Source: Cladorhizidae sp. MBARI D1340-BT2
Lineage: Eukaryota; Porifera; Demospongiae; Poecilosclerida; Cladorhizidae
Reading direction: 5' to 3'
Assembly: GCA_028752905.1 (NCBI GenBank)
Contig: JAQNBH010000003.1
Coordinates: 38,500,472 to 38,564,471 of the forward strand
DNA: 64,000 nt
Position 1 is the first letter of the stretch. Each line of letters begins with the position of its first letter. The translations under genes and the position numbers were made by a program. Positions 40,111 to 55,800 of this stretch are shown here, piece by piece. The notes under the pieces are model-generated. The model saw only the letters and a program-made list of their open reading frames with translations. It did no database searches and was not told the DNA's origin.

Positions 40111-43100
40111 CCTAGCATGGTTATACACCTAGCATGGTTATACACCTAGCATGGTTATATACCTAGCATGGTTATATACCTAGCATGGTTATATACCTAG
40201 CATAGTTATACACCTAGCATGGTTATACAATTAGCATGGTTATACACCTAGCATGGTTATATACCTAGCATGGTTATACACCTAGCATGGTTATACACCT
40301 AGCATGGTTATATACCTAGCATGGTTATATACCTAGCATGGTTATATACCTAGCATGGTTATACACCTAGCATGGTTATATACCTAGCATGGTTATATAC
40401 CTAACATTGTTATATACCTAGCATGGTTATATACCTAGCATAGTTATACACCTAGCATCGTTATACACCTAGCATGGTTATACACCTAGCATGGTTATAC
40501 ACCTAGCATGGTTATATACCTAGCATGGTTATATACCTAGCATGGTTATATACCTAGCATGGTTATATATCTGGCATAGTTATACACCTAGCATGGTTAT
40601 ACAATTAGCATGGTTATACACCTAGCATGGTTATATACCTAGCATGGTTATATACCTAGCATGGTTATATACCTAGCATGGTTATATACCTAACATGGTT
40701 ATACACCTAGCATGGTTGTATACCTAGCATGGTTATATACCTAGCATGGTTATATACCTAGCATGGTTATATACCTAGAATGGTTATACACCTAGCATGG
40801 TTATACAATTAGCATGGTTATACACCTAGCATGGTTATATACCTAGCATGGTTATATACCTAGCATGGTTATATACCTAGCATGGTTATATACCTAACAT
40901 GGTTATACACCTAGCATGGTTGTATACCTAGCATGGTTATATACCTAGCATGGTTATATACCTAGCATGGTTATATACCTAGCATGGTTATACACCTAGC
41001 ATGGTTATATACCTAGCATGGTTATATACCTAACATTGTTATATACCTAGCATGGTTATATACCTAGCATAGTTATACACCTAGCATCGTTATACACCTA
41101 GCATGGTTATACACCTAGCATGGTTATACACCTAGCATGGTTATATACCTAGCATGGTTATATACCTAGCATGGTTATATACCTAGCATGGTTATATATC
41201 TGGCATAGTTATACACCTAGCATGGTTATACAATTAGCATGGTTATACACCTAGCATGGTTATATACCTAGCATGGTTATATACCTAGCATGGTTATATA
41301 CCTAGCATAGTTATACACCTAGCATGGTTATACAATTAACATGGTTATACACCTAGCATGGTTATATACCTAGCATAGCTATACACCTAGCATGGTTATA
41401 CACCTAGCATGGTTATATACCTAGCATGGTTATATACCTAGCATGGTTATATACCTAGCATGGTTATATACCTAACATGGTTATACACCTAGCATGGTTG
41501 TATACCTAGCATGGTTATATACTTAGCATAGTTATATACCTTGCATGGTTATATACCTAGCATGCTGATACACCTAGCATGGTTATACAATTAGCATGGT
41601 TATACACCTAGCATGGTTATATACCTAGCATGGTTATACACCTAGCATGGTTATACACCTAGCATGGTTATACACCTAGCATGGTTATATACCTAGCATG
41701 GTTATATACCTAGCATGGTTATATACCTAGCATGGTTATATACCTAGCATAGTTATACACCTAGCATGGTTATACAATTAGCATGGTTATACACCTAGCA
41801 TTGTTATATACCTAGCATAGCTATACACCTAGCATGGTTATACACCTAGCATGGTTATATACCTAGCATGGTTATATACCTAGCATGGTTATATACCTAG
41901 CATGGTTATATACCTAGCATGGTTATACACCTAGCATGGTTATATACCTAGCATGGTTATATACCTAGCATGGTTATATACCTAGCATGGTTATATACCT
42001 AGCATGGTTATATACCTAGCATGGTTATACAATTAGCATGGTTATACACATAGCATGGTTATATACCTAGCATGGTTATACACCTAGCATGGTTATACAC
42101 CTAGCATGGTTATATACCTAGCATGGTTATATACCTAGCATGGTTATACACCTAGCATGCTTATACAATTAGCATGGTTATATACCTAGCATGGTTATAT
42201 ACCTAGCATGGTTATATACCTAGCATGGTTATATACCTAGCATGGTTATACACCTAGCATGGTTATATACCTAGCATGGTTATATACCTAGCATGGTTAT
42301 ATACCTAGCATGGTTATATACCTAGCATGGTTATACACCTAGCATGGTTATACAATTAGCATGGTTATACACCTAGCATGGTTATACACCTAGCATGGTT
42401 ATATACCTAGCATAGTTATACACCTAGCATGGTTATACACCTAGCATGGTTATACACCTAGCATGGTTATATACCTAGCATGGTTATATACCTAGCATGG
42501 TTATATACCTAGCATAGTTATACACCTAGCATGGTTATACAATTAGCATGGTTATACACCTAGCATGGTTATATACCTAGCATGGTTATACACCTAGCAT
42601 GGTTATACACCTAGCATGGTTATATACCTAGCATGGTTATATACCTAGCATGGTTATATACCTAGCATGGTTATACACCTAGCATGGTTATATACCTAGC
42701 ATGGTTATATACCTAACATTGTTATATACCTAGCATGGTTATATACCTAGCATAGTTATACACCTAGCATCGTTATACACCTAGCATGGTTATACACCTA
42801 GCATGGTTATACACCTAGCATGGTTATATACCTAGCATGGTTATATACCTAGCATGGTTATATACCTAGCATGGTTATATATCTGGCATAGTTATACACC
42901 TAGCATGGTTATACAATTAGCATGGTTATACACCTAGCATGGTTATATACCTAGCATGGTTATATACCTAGCATGGTTATATACCTAGCATAGTTATACA
43001 CCTAGCATGGTTATACAATTAACATGGTTATACACCTAGCATGGTTATATACCTAGCATAGCTATACACCTAGCATGGTTATACACCTAGCATGGTTATA

Positions 43101-46100
43101 TACCTAGCATGGTTATATACCTAGCATGGTTATATACCTAGCATGGTTATATACCTAACATGGTTATACACCTAGCATGGTTGTATACCTAGCATGGTTA
43201 TATACCTAGCATGGTTATATACCTAGCATGGTTATATACCTAGAATGGTTATACACCTAGCATGGTTATACAATTAGCATGGTTATACACCTAGCATGGT
43301 TATATACCTAGCATGGTTATATACCTAACATGGTTATACACCTAGCATGGTTGTATACCTAGCATGGTTATATACCTAGCATGGTTATATACCTAGCATG
43401 GTTATATACCTAGCATGGTTATACACCTAGCATGGTTATATACCTAGCATGGTTATATACCTAACATTGTTATATACCTAGCATGGTTATATACCTAGCA
43501 TAGTTATACACCTAGCATCGTTATACACCTAGCATGGTTATACACCTAGCATGGTTATACACCTAGCATGGTTATATACCTAGCATGGTTATATACCTAG
43601 CATGGTTATATACCTAGCATGGTTATATATCTGGCATAGTTATACACCTGGTTATACACCTAGCATGGTTATATACCTAGCATGGTTATATACCTAGCAT
43701 GGTTATATACCTAGCATAGTTATACACCTAGCATGGTTATACAATTAACATGGTTATACACCTAGCATGGTTATATACCTAGCATAGCTATACACCTAGC
43801 ATGGTTATACACCTAGCATGGTTATATACCTAGCATGGTTATATACCTAGCATGGTTATATACCTAGCATGGTTATATACCTAACATGGTTATACACCTA
43901 GCATGGTTGTATACCTAGCATACTTAGCATGGTTATATACCTAGCATGGTTATATACCTAGCAAGCTTATACACCTAGCATGGTTATACAATTAGCATGG
44001 TTATACACCTAGCATGGTTATACACCTAGCATGGTTATATACCTAGCATAGTTATACACCTAGCATGGTTATACACCTAGCATGGTTATACACCTAGCAT
44101 GGTTATATACCTAGCATGGTTATATACCTAGCATGGTTATATACCTAGCATAGTTATACACCTAGTATGGTTATACAATTAGCATGGTTATACACCTAGC
44201 ATGGTTATATACCTAGCATGGTTATACACCTAGCATTGTTATACACCTAGCATGGTTATACACCTAGCATGGTTATATACCTAGCATGGTTATATACCTA
44301 GCATGGTTATATACCTAGCATGGTTATATACCTAGCATAGTTATACACCTAGCATGGTTATACAATTAGCATGGTTATACACCTAGCATTGTTATATACC
44401 TAGCATAGCTATACACCTAGCATGGTTATACACCTAGCATGGTTATATACCTAGCATGGTTATATACCTAGCATGGTTATATACCTAGCATGGTTATATA
44501 CCTAGCATGGTTATACACCTAGCATGGTTATATACCTAGCATGGTTATATACCTAGCATGGTTATATACCTAGCATGGTTATATACCTAGCATGGTTATA
44601 TACCTAGCATGGTTATACAATTAGCATGGTTATACACCTAGCATGGTTATATACCTAGCATGGTTATACACCTAGCATGGTTATACACCTAGCATGGTTA
44701 TATACCTAGCATGGTTATATACCTAGCATGGTTATACACCTAGCATGCTTATACAATTAGCATGGTTATATACCTAGCATGGTTATATACCTAGCATGGT
44801 TATATACCTAGCATGGTTATATAACTAGCATGGTTATACACCTAGCATGGTTATATACCTAGCATGGTTATATACCTAGCATGGTTATATACCTAGCATG
44901 GTTATATACCTAGCATGGTTATACACCTAGCATGGTTATACAATTAGCATGGTTATACACCTAGCATGGTTATACACCTAGCATGGTTATATACCTAGCA
45001 TAGTTATACACCTAGCATGGTTATACACCTAGCATGGTTATACACCTAGCATGGTTATATACCTAGCATGGTTATATACCTAGCATGGTTATACACCTAG
45101 CATGGTTATACACCTAGCATGGTTATATACCTAGCATGGTTATACACCTAGCATGGTTAAACACCTAGCATGGTTATATACCTAGCATGGTTATATACCT
45201 AGCATGGTTATACAATTAGCATGGTTATACACCTATCATGGTTATATACCTAGCATAGTTATACACCTAGCATGGTTATACACCTAGCATGGTTATATAC
45301 CTAGCATGGTTATATACCTAGCATGGTTATATAGCTAGCATGGTTATATACCTAGCATGGTTATATACCTAGCATGGTTATATACCTAGCATTGTTATAC
45401 ACCTAGCATGGTTATATACCTAGCATGGTTATATACCTAGCATGGTCATACACCTAGCATGGTTATATACTTAGCATGGTTATATACCTAGCATGGTTAT
45501 ATACCTAGCATGGTTATATACCTAGCATAGTTATACACCTAGCATGGTTATACAATTAGCATGGTTATACTCCTAGCATGGTTATATACCTAGCATAGTT
45601 ATACACCTAGTATGGTTATACACCTAGCATGGTTATATACCTAGCATGGTTATATACCTAGCATGGTTATATACCTAGCATGGTTATATACCTAGCATGG
45701 TTATACACCTAGCATGGTTATACAATTAGCATGGTTATACACCTAGCATGGTTATATACCTAGCATAGTTATACACCTAGCATGGTTATACAACTAGCAT
45801 GGTTATATACCTAGCATGGTTATACACCTAGCATGGTTATACACCTAGCATGGTTATATACCTAGCATGGTTATATACCTAGCATGGTTATATACCTAGC
45901 ATGGTTATACACCTAGCATGGTTATACAATTAGCATGGTTATACACCTAGCATGGTTATATACCTAGCATGGTTATATACCTAGCATAGTTATACACGTA
46001 GCATGGTTATACACCTAGCATGGTTATACACCTAGCATGGTTATATACCTAGCATGGTTATATACCTAGCATGGTTATATACCTAGCATAGTTATACACC

Positions 46101-48542
46101 TAGCATGGTTATACAATTAACATGGTTATACACCTAGCATGGTTATATACCTAGCATAGCTATACACCTAGCATGGTTATACACCTAGCATGGTTATATA
46201 CCTAGCATGGTTATATACCTAGCATGGTTATATACCTAGCATGGTTATATACCTAACATGGTTATACACCTAGCATGGTTGTATACCTAGCATACTTAGC
46301 ATGGTTATATACCTAGCATGGTTATATACCTAGCATGCTTATACACCTAGCATGGTTATACAATTAGCATGGTTATACACCTAGCATGGTTATACACCTA
46401 GCATGGTTATATACCTAGCATAGTTATACACCTAGCATGGTTATACACCTAGCATGGTTATACACCTAGCATGGTTATATACCTAGCATGGTTATATACC
46501 TAGCATGGTTATATACCTAGCATAGTTATACACCTAGTATGGTTATACAATTAGCATGGTTATACACCTAGCATGGTTATATACCTAGCATGGTTATACA
46601 CCTAGCATTGTTATACACCTAGCATGGTTATACACCTAGCATGGTTATATACCTAGCATGGTTATATACCTAGCATGGTTATATACCTAGCATGGTTATA
46701 TACCTAGCATAGTTATACACCTAGCATGGTTATACAATTAGCATGGTTATACACCTAGCATTGTTATATACCTAGCATAGCTATACACCTAGCATGGTTA
46801 TACACCTAGCATGGTTATATACCTAGCATGGTTATATACCTAGCATGGTTATATACCTAGCATGGTTATATACCTAGCATGGTTATACACCTAGCATGGT
46901 TATATACCTAGCATGGTTATATACCTAGCATGGTTATATACCTAGCATGGTTATATACCTAGCATGGTTATATACCTAGCATGGTTATACAATTAGCATG
47001 GTTATACACCTAGCATGGTTATATACCTAGCATGGTTATACACCTAGCATGGTTATACACCTAGCATGGTTATATACCTAGCATGGTTATATACCTAGCA
47101 TGGTTATACACCTAGCATGCTTATACAATTAGCATGGTTATATACCTAGCATGGTTATATACCTAGCATGGTTATATACCTAGCATGGTTATATAACTAG
47201 CATGGTTATACACCTAGCATGGTTATATACCTAGCATGGTTATATACCTAGCATGGTTATATACCTAGCATGGTTATATACCTAGCATGGTTATACACCT
47301 AGCATGGTTATACAATTAGCATGGTTATACACCTAGCATGGTTATACACCTAGCATGGTTATATACCTAGCATAGTTATACACCTAGCATGGTTATACAC
47401 CTAGCATGGTTATACACCTAGCATGGTTATATACCTAGCATGGTTATATACCTAGCATGGTTATATACCTAGCATAGTTATACACCTAGCATGGTTATAC
47501 AATTAGCATGGTTATACACCTAGCATGGTTATATACCTAGCATGGTTATACACCTAGCATGGTTAAACACCTAGCATGGTTATATACCTAGCATGCTTAT
47601 ATACCTAGCATGGTTATACAATTAGCATGGTTATACACCTAGCATGGTTATATACCTAGCATAGTTATACACCTAGCATGGTTATACACCTAGCATGGTT
47701 ATATACCTAGCATGGTTATATACCTAGCATGGTTATATAGCTAGCATGGTTATATACCTAGCATGGTTATATACCTAGCATGGTTATATACCTAGCATTG
47801 TTATACACCTAGCATGGTTATATACCTAGCATGGTTATATACCTAGCATGGTCATACACCTAGCATGGTTATATACTTAGCATGGTTATATACCTAGCAT
47901 GGTTATATACCTAGCATGGTTATATACCTAGCATAGTTATACACCTAGCATGGTTATACAATTAGCATGGTTATACACCTAGCATGGTTATATACCTAGC
48001 ATAGTTATACACCTAGTATGGTTATACACCTAGCATGGTTATATACCTAGCATGGTTATATACCTAGCATGGTTATATACCTAGCATGGTTATATACCTA
48101 GCATGGTTATACACCTAGCATGGTTATACAATTAGCATGGTTATACACCTAGCATGGTTATATACCTAGCATAGTTATACACCTAGCATGGTTATACACC
48201 TAGCATGGTTATATACCTAGCATGGTTATACACCTAGCATGGTTATACACCTAGCATGGTTATATACCTAGCATGGTTATATACCTAGCATGGTTATATA
48301 CCTAGCATGGTTATATACCTAGCATGGTTATATACCTAGCATAGTTATACACCTAGCATGGTTATACAATTAGCATGGTTATACACCTAGCATGGTTATA
48401 TACCTAGCATGGTTATATACCTAGCATAGTTATACACGTAGCATGGTTATACACCTAGCATGGTTATACACCTAGCATGGTTATATACCTAGCATGGTTA
48501 TATACCTAGCATGGTTATATACCTAGCATGGTTATATACCTA

Positions 48543-48557
48543 GCAGCCCTAACCTAG
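48543..48557. repeat. Odd 15-bp monomer GCAGCCCTAACCTAG (block C)
   Basis: 897 bp before copy C, the same distance as in A and B. Confidence 0.7.
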
Positions 48558-49759
48558 CATGGTTATACAATTAGCATGGCTATACACCTAGCATGTTTAT
48601 ATACCTAGCATGGTTATATACCTAGCATAGTTATACACCTAGCATGGTTATACACCTAGCGTGGTTATACACCTAGCATGGTTATATACCTAGCATGGTT
48701 ATATACCTAGCATGGTTATATACCTAGCATGGTTATATACCTAGCATGGTTATATACCTAGCATAGTTATACACCTAGCATGCTTATACAATTAGCAAGG
48801 TTATACACCTAGCATGGTTATATACCTAGCATAGTTATACACTTAGCATGGTTATACACCTATCATGGTTATATACCTGGCATGGTTATATACCTAACAT
48901 GGTTATATACCTAGCATGGTTATATACCTAGCATAGTTATACACCTTGCATGGTTATACAATTAGCATGGTTATACACCTAGCATGGTTATATACCTAGC
49001 ATAGTTATACACCTAGCATGGTTATACACCTAGCATGGTTATATACCTAGCATGGTTATATACCTAGCATGGTTATATACCTAGCATGGTTATACACCTA
49101 GCATGGTTATATACCTAGTATGGTTATATACCTAGCATGGTTATATACCTAGCATGGTTATATACCTAGCATAGTTATACACCTAGCATAGTTATACACC
49201 TAGCACGGTTATACACCTAGCATGGTTATATACCTAGCATGGTTATACACCTAGCATGGTTATATACCTAGCTTGGTTATACACCTAGCATGGTTATAAT
49301 TATACCTAGCATGGTTATATACCTAGCGTGGTTATACACCTAGCATGGTTATATACCTAGCATGGTTATATACCTAGCATGGTTATATACCTAGCATAGT
49401 TATACACCTAGCATGGTTATACAATTAGCATGGTTATACTAGGAGTGGGCTATACGGCAGCCAAAATGAAATTTCTGTTATTTTCATTAGGGCTGAGTTT
49501 TTTTGTGTTCTATATAACCTATCTCAACATGAAGTGGGAAAAAAATTGGCCTGGGGTCCAAGAAAAAAGTGTGCAGAGCCCTTTTGTGTTAGCACACCTT
49601 ACATTTAATGCATGTGAGCGCATTTTAGAGTTTTTCTCATACCTCAGGTTCAGCTTTAGGTAGAGACTTCATCTAAAACATTTTTCTGGGGTTATTTAGG
49701 ACACAGAAAGTCATAAAAGTAATTAGAAAATCATAGAAGTACAATTACTGGTCAAGAAA

Positions 49760-49765
49760 TTTATT
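49760..49765 (-). promoter_or_regulatory. Candidate polyadenylation signal AATAAA (copy C)
   Basis: Equivalent of the copy A hexamer, unchanged. Confidence 0.4.
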
Positions 49766-49873
49766 TTGGACTAATATTTAACCACATATTCCACAAAACA
49801 TATCTTGTATTTCAGGTCCATTACATAAAACAAAACAAGGCTTCCTCATAGAAAAGTCCCAGGTGCCAGAAAC

Positions 49874-52488
49874 TTACACAGGTACAATCTGCTGCTGGAT
49901 AGTGTCCTGGATATCATCAATGCCAGGTGGTCGCTGCCAGAGGTTATCTCCAGTACCAGTGCGTATCAGGTGATCCACCCGGAAGGTTCTGTCCCCATTA
50001 TCATCAATGTAAAACCCAATATACCATCTCTTGTTGCTTCCCTCATCCCAGATAACAGCAAGTGGTTGGTTAGGCTGGAACACAGGTTCTTCCTGTGAGA
50101 TCTCTGCCTCCTGAACGGTGGTTTTGGCTCCTGCCAGTCTTTCCATGATCTCCTCCTCACACGGAAACTCTGCTGCCTCCTCTGCTTGGTAGTCATCACC
50201 TAGGATCACAGTTAGGTTCTCGATCATTTCATTCTCAGACAGTTTGTTGACTTTGTAAAGGTCCCTGCAGACATCTGAATCATGTAGATATGTGACTCGC
50301 TGGTATTGGATCTCTTGCCTCAAGCAGGTCTTTAGCTCTGGTAAAAAAAAATTGACAAGCTCCTTCAGTTCTTTGACACATGTAACTGGTCCTCCATGTT
50401 TTTTTACATTTCACAAGAAGTTGATCGACAAAATCATTGGCCCTCACTTTCTTTTCCAGGTTCTCTCTCAACCTTTGTTTCTTCTTCTCCTTCTGATTAT
50501 TACTCCACGTCACCTCCATGGAGTCTAGGTGTTTTAGGACAGCAATGGTTGACCTCTCAACTTCATTGAGATGCTTGTCCATGAGCATAAGGTCATCTTT
50601 GATCCTCTTTGCCTTGAACAGCCTGTTAGAATGTAGAGCTGACTGGGCAGCAAGATAACCAAACTTGGCCAAGTACCTCTCCGTATTCAGGTTGTTTGTT
50701 GGCAGGTTCTTCCGTTGGTCTACAGTCAATGTATGGAGAGGAGTTGCTCGTGCAGTATCTGGGTCACTGCTCCAATACTCACGCTTGCACTGCAATTCTA
50801 CACCTCTGGCGGCCTGGAGACACATCTCTCCCAGAAGAAAGTGATCGAGATCGCTTTGTGGAGCATTATGCTCCATTTTCACGTGTATCCACTCTACATG
50901 ATATATGATAAGGGTGTCCGTCTTTTTATCAGCAAGGTCACTGCAGAGCTTGGGAAGGATGTTCACCAGCAAATCCTGGCTTACGCAGTTGAGGAAGGGC
51001 ATTGTCACCCTGTACATCAAATTAGTGAATCCTGCGATTATGACATCCTTATCAAGGTAAATCTTACATGCTCGAACAAGAAGATTATTTAATGGTGTCT
51101 GTACGAGTAGCTGTTTGAGGTAGGAAATGCAATCGTAGACCGCACCTGCCTGGTATCCAAGTCTAGTAAAACGCTTCTCTTTGTAGAGGTTAAAGGATTT
51201 GTGTACTCCAGCCTCCTCTAGAATCAAGTCAAACTGTTCTGCTAGAGATGTTGTTTTCCCGTCTCCCTCATGTGCTACAAGCTTTTAAACACGCAGATTT
51301 TTTCGGCTTCGGAATGACTTCAACAATGGCTCTCTCTTCACAATCATTTCGCGAAGGCCAATCTTGTCCTCAATGGCAGCCATGCTCGTGAGATTGTCTG
51401 CATCAAACCGTTCACATGTATGAGACTTACAAAGCAAGTGGTATGGCACATGCTTAGAGCCAAGTTGATCTGCCACACCTGTCTCTATCTTGAGATTTTT
51501 GCTCACAGCATCTGTCATCAGGGCATCAATCTGCTCCCAGAGATGTACAACAGTCCTGCTGGGATCATCAGCAGCTACTTGCAGTCTCTTCAGGGTCTCA
51601 ACAATAAGTGCCTCCATCTGGTCCCTATCTTCAAAAGCAAAGAAGAGAGGACGTAGATCTGCAGGATCACCATCACAGAAATTCAAGATGAGACATGGCC
51701 AATCACTATCTATTTTACTTATCTGTGTAGTGTCAAAGTGTAGAGTCACTTTTGTTGAGGGCTTCTTGTTCGCAAGGGCCTTCACAGCTGCTACTTCCTT
51801 TTTGTGCTTGAAGTTGTTGATAGATTTAGCTGAAGGCAGCACCTTTTCATACAACTTGTAGTCTTCCGATGATCGTGGTTTATTTGAGCAGGGTGGTTGA
51901 TCTGAAGGTTCTGATGGCAGTTGTAGATGATACTGGTGTCCGTACAACTTTTCACAAACCACCTGTGTCGCAACACAAGCTTTCTCAACATAAACTGCTG
52001 CCTTACAGCTCACTGTTGCAATAGCGTTTCTTATCTCATGAGTAGTGTTTCTAGATTTTCTTATGGTTGGAGCCACATTGATGCTAGCTTGGCATTCTTT
52101 GTCAATGGTGTGTGGCATCAATTGCTCTACTTCTCTTGGAAACCGGTGTAAGCTCCAAATCTTGGTTTATGAATTCCATCTCTTCTTGTCGCTGCTCTTC
52201 CTGTCTTCTTTCTTCCTCTTGGGTTGCTGTCTTTTCTTCATCATGAACCCAATCTACCTCCTGGCTCAGGAGATGGTTCCTTTCAACACACTGATCTTGA
52301 TAGAAGATGGCTTCATCACCTGATAGTTTATCCCTGTTCCTTCCAATGTAAAAAAGCGAGAAGTTCTTGGTGTATTTCCGTGGCCTTCTCTTCCGCTGTG
52401 GAACATCCATATTCATCCATAGTATATTTCGTACATGCAAAGATGACTTATTGTGGGAGCATCTGACTCGGTTTTCATAATCCTGCAT
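49874..52488 (-). pseudogene. Decayed transposase-like gene, copy C
   Basis: Pieces in reading order: 52488-52102 (N-terminal, ATG at 52486-52488), 52166-51285 (core), 51284-50280 (central, uninterrupted) and about 50408-49874 (C-terminal). The central piece is the longest anywhere in the window. The ORF of 315 residues at 51227-50280 runs through the spot that is frameshifted in A and B. The stop between core and central pieces is TAA (51285-51287), not TAG, with a neighbouring Cys-to-Arg change. The A7 lesion (50399-50405) and the N-terminal frame change remain. Private changes include Lys to Ile, Asp to Tyr and Gly to Val in the N-terminal piece. These look like unconstrained drift. Non-functional. 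Confidence 0.78.
50280..51284 (-). pseudogene. Transposase central piece, copy C (longest open piece)
   Basis: About 334 codons open from just after the TAA at 51285-51287. It contains the same YKEKRF, NNLLVRACKIYL and PTNNLNTER motifs as copy A. It then continues in frame through ERSTIAVLKHLDSMEVTW and a lysine-rich helical stretch (NNQKEKKKQRLRENLEKK). The last ~45 residues, after the A7 run, are probably read out of frame; the better continuation is the overlapping C-terminal piece that opens there. This copy shows that the break in A and B is secondary. Confidence 0.68.
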
Positions 52489-52808
52489 GATCCGCTCAAA
52501 AGTGCCAATTTTGGCCAAAATTTGAAAATGAAGTGAACTGGGTTAAAAACAATGAAACTTTTGAATATAAACATAGCAATTTTACTTCTTTTGATACCAT
52601 ATTTAACCATGCAGCTTTAAAAAAATGACTATTTTAATTTTTTCCCCTAATTTGATTGAATTTTGGGGCCACCCGGGCACAAAAAAACTTTGCACACTTT
52701 TATTTTACACCCCAGGCCAATTTTTTCCCAATTCATGTTGAGATATAGAACACATAAAAACTCAGCCCTAAGCAAAACAAAAAATTACCCATTTATAGCC
52801 TACTACTA

Positions 52809-55800
52809 GTTATACACCTAGCATGGTTATATACCTAGCATAGTTATACACCTAGCATGGTTATACACCTAGCATGGCTATATACCTAGCATAGTTATAT
52901 ACCTAGCATGGTTATACACCTAGCATGGTTATATACCTAGCATGGTTATATACCTAGCATGGTTATATACCTAGCATAGTTATACACCTAGCATGGTTAT
53001 ATACCTAGCATGGTTATACACCTAGCATGGTTATATACCTAGCATGGTTATATACCTAGCATGGTTATACACCTAGCATGGTTATATACCTAGCATGGTT
53101 ATATACCTAACATTGTTATATACCTAGCATGGTTATATACCTAGCATAGTTATACACCTAGCATCGTTATACACCTAGCATGGTTATACACCTAGCATGG
53201 TTATACACCTAGCATGGTTATATACCTAGCATGGTTATATACCTAGCATGGTTATATACCTAGCATGGTTATATATCTGGCATAGTTATACACCTAGCAT
53301 GGTTATACAATTAGCATGGTTATACACCTAGCATGGTTATATACCTAGCATGGTTATATACCTAGCATGGTTATATACCTAGCATAGTTATACACCTAGC
53401 ATGGTTATACAATTAACATGGTTATACACCTAGCATGGTTATATACCTAGCATAGCTATACACCTAGCATGGTTATACACCTAGCATGGTTATATACCTA
53501 GCATGGTTATATACCTAGCATGGTTATATACCTAGCATGGTTATAAACCTAACATGGTTATACACCTAGCATGGTTGTATACCTAGCATGGTTATATACC
53601 TAGCATGGTTATATACCTAGCATGGTTATATACCTAGAATGGTTATACACCTAGCATGGTTATACAATTAGCATGGTTATACACCTAGCATGGTTATATA
53701 CCTAGCATGGTTATATACCTAGCATGGTTATATACCTAGCATGGTTATATACCTAACATGGTTATACACCTAGCATGGTTGTATACCTAGCATGGTTATA
53801 TACCTAGCATGGTTATATACCTAGCATGGTTATATACCTAGCATGGTTATACACCTAGCATGGTTATATACCTAGCATGGTTATATACCTAACATTGTTA
53901 TATACCTAGCATGGTTATATACCTAGCATAGTTATACACCTAGCATCGTTATACACCTAGCATGGTTATACACCTAGCATGGTTATACACCTAGCATGGT
54001 TATATACCTAGCATGGTTATATACCTAGCATGGTTATATACCTAGCATGGTTATATATCTGGCATAGTTATACACCTAGCATGGTTATACAATTAGCATG
54101 GTTATACACCTAGCATGGTTATATACCTAGCATGGTTATATACCTAGCATGGTTATATACCTAGCATAGTTATACACCTAGCATGGTTATACAATTAACA
54201 TGGTTATACACCTAGCATGGTTATATACCTAGCATAGCTATACACCTAGCATGGTTATACACCTAGCATGGTTATATACCTAGCATGGTTATATACCTAG
54301 CATGGTTATATACTTAGCATGGTTATATACCTAACATGGTTATACACCTAGCATGGTTGTATACCTAGCATGGTTATATACCTAGCATGGTTATATACCT
54401 AGCATGGATATATACCTAGCATGCTTATACACCTAGCATGGTTATACAATTAGCATGGTTATACACCTAGCATGGTTATACACCTAGCATGGTTATATAC
54501 CTAGCATAGTTATACACCTAGCATGGTTATACACCTAGCATGGTTATACACCTAGCATGGTTATATACCTAGCATGGTTATATACCTAGCATGGTTATAT
54601 ACCTAGCATAGTTATACACCTAGCATGGTTATACAATTAGCATGGTTATACACCTAGCATGGTTATATACCTAGCATGGTTATACACCTAGCATGGTTAT
54701 ACACCTAGCATGGTTATACACCTAGCATGGTTATATACCTAGCATGGTTATATACCTAGCATGGTTATATACCTAGCATGGTTATATACCTAGCATAGTT
54801 ATACACCTAGCATGGTTATACAATTAGCATGGTTATACACCTAGCATTGTTATATACCTAGCATAGCTATACACCTAGCATGGTTATACACCTAGCATGG
54901 TTATATACCTAGCATGGTTATATACCTAGCATGGTTATATACCTAGCATGGTTATATACCTAGCATGGTTATACACCTAGCATGGTTATATACCTAGCAT
55001 GGTTATATACCTAGCATGGTTATATACCTAGCATGGTTATATACCTAGCATGGTTATATACCTAGCATGGTTATACAATTAGCATGGTTATACACCTAGC
55101 ATGGTTATATACCTAGCATGGTTATACACCTAGCATGGTTATACACCTAGCATGGTTATATACCTAGCATGGTTATATACCTAGCATGGTTATACACCTA
55201 GCATGCTTATACAATTAGCATGGTTATATACCTAGCATGGTTATATACCTAGCATGGTTATATACCTAGCATGGTTATATACCTAGCATGGTTATACACC
55301 TAGCATGGTTATATACCTAGCATGGTTATATACCTAGCATGGTTATATACCTAGCATGGTTATATACCTAGCATGGTTATACACCTAGCATGGTTATACA
55401 ATTAGCATGGTTATACACCTAGCATGGTTATACACCTAGCATGGTTATATACCTAGCATAGTTATACACCTAGCATGGTTATACACCTAGCATGGTTATA
55501 CACCTAGCATGGTTATATACCTAGCATGGTTATATACCTAGCATGGTTATATACCTAGCATAGTTATACACCTAGCATGGTTATACAATTAGCATGGTTA
55601 TACACCTAGCATGGTTATATACCTAGCATGGTTATACACCTAGCATGGTTATACACCTAGCATGGTTATATACCTAGCATGGTTATATACCTAGCATGGT
55701 TATATACCTAGCATGGTTATACACCTAGCATGGTTATATACCTAGCATGGTTATATACCTAACATTGTTATATACCTAGCATGGTTATATACCTAGCATA

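Larger units (their letters stand above)
27452..49439. repeat. 17-bp satellite array, block 3
   Basis: About 22 kb of the monomer, the longest uninterrupted array here. It holds the clearest higher-order structure: TAACATTG marker monomers at 27751, 28040, 31187, 33057, 33839, 36033, 37903, 38685, 40402, 41031, 42714 and 43462, mostly separated by exact multiples of 17 bp. No genes or other insertions. The part from about 47.7 kb repeats the left flank of copies A and B. Confidence 0.97.
49440..52808 (-). mobile_element. DNA transposon copy C
   Basis: 3,369 bp, two bases shorter than A and B because it lacks their AT insertion. Left inverted repeat 49440-49578, right 52688-52808. The right terminus has mutated to ACTACTA. 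GTTATAC flanks it at 49433-49439 and 52809-52815, within the same run of satellite variants as A and B. It is the most complete copy in the window. Confidence 0.85.
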
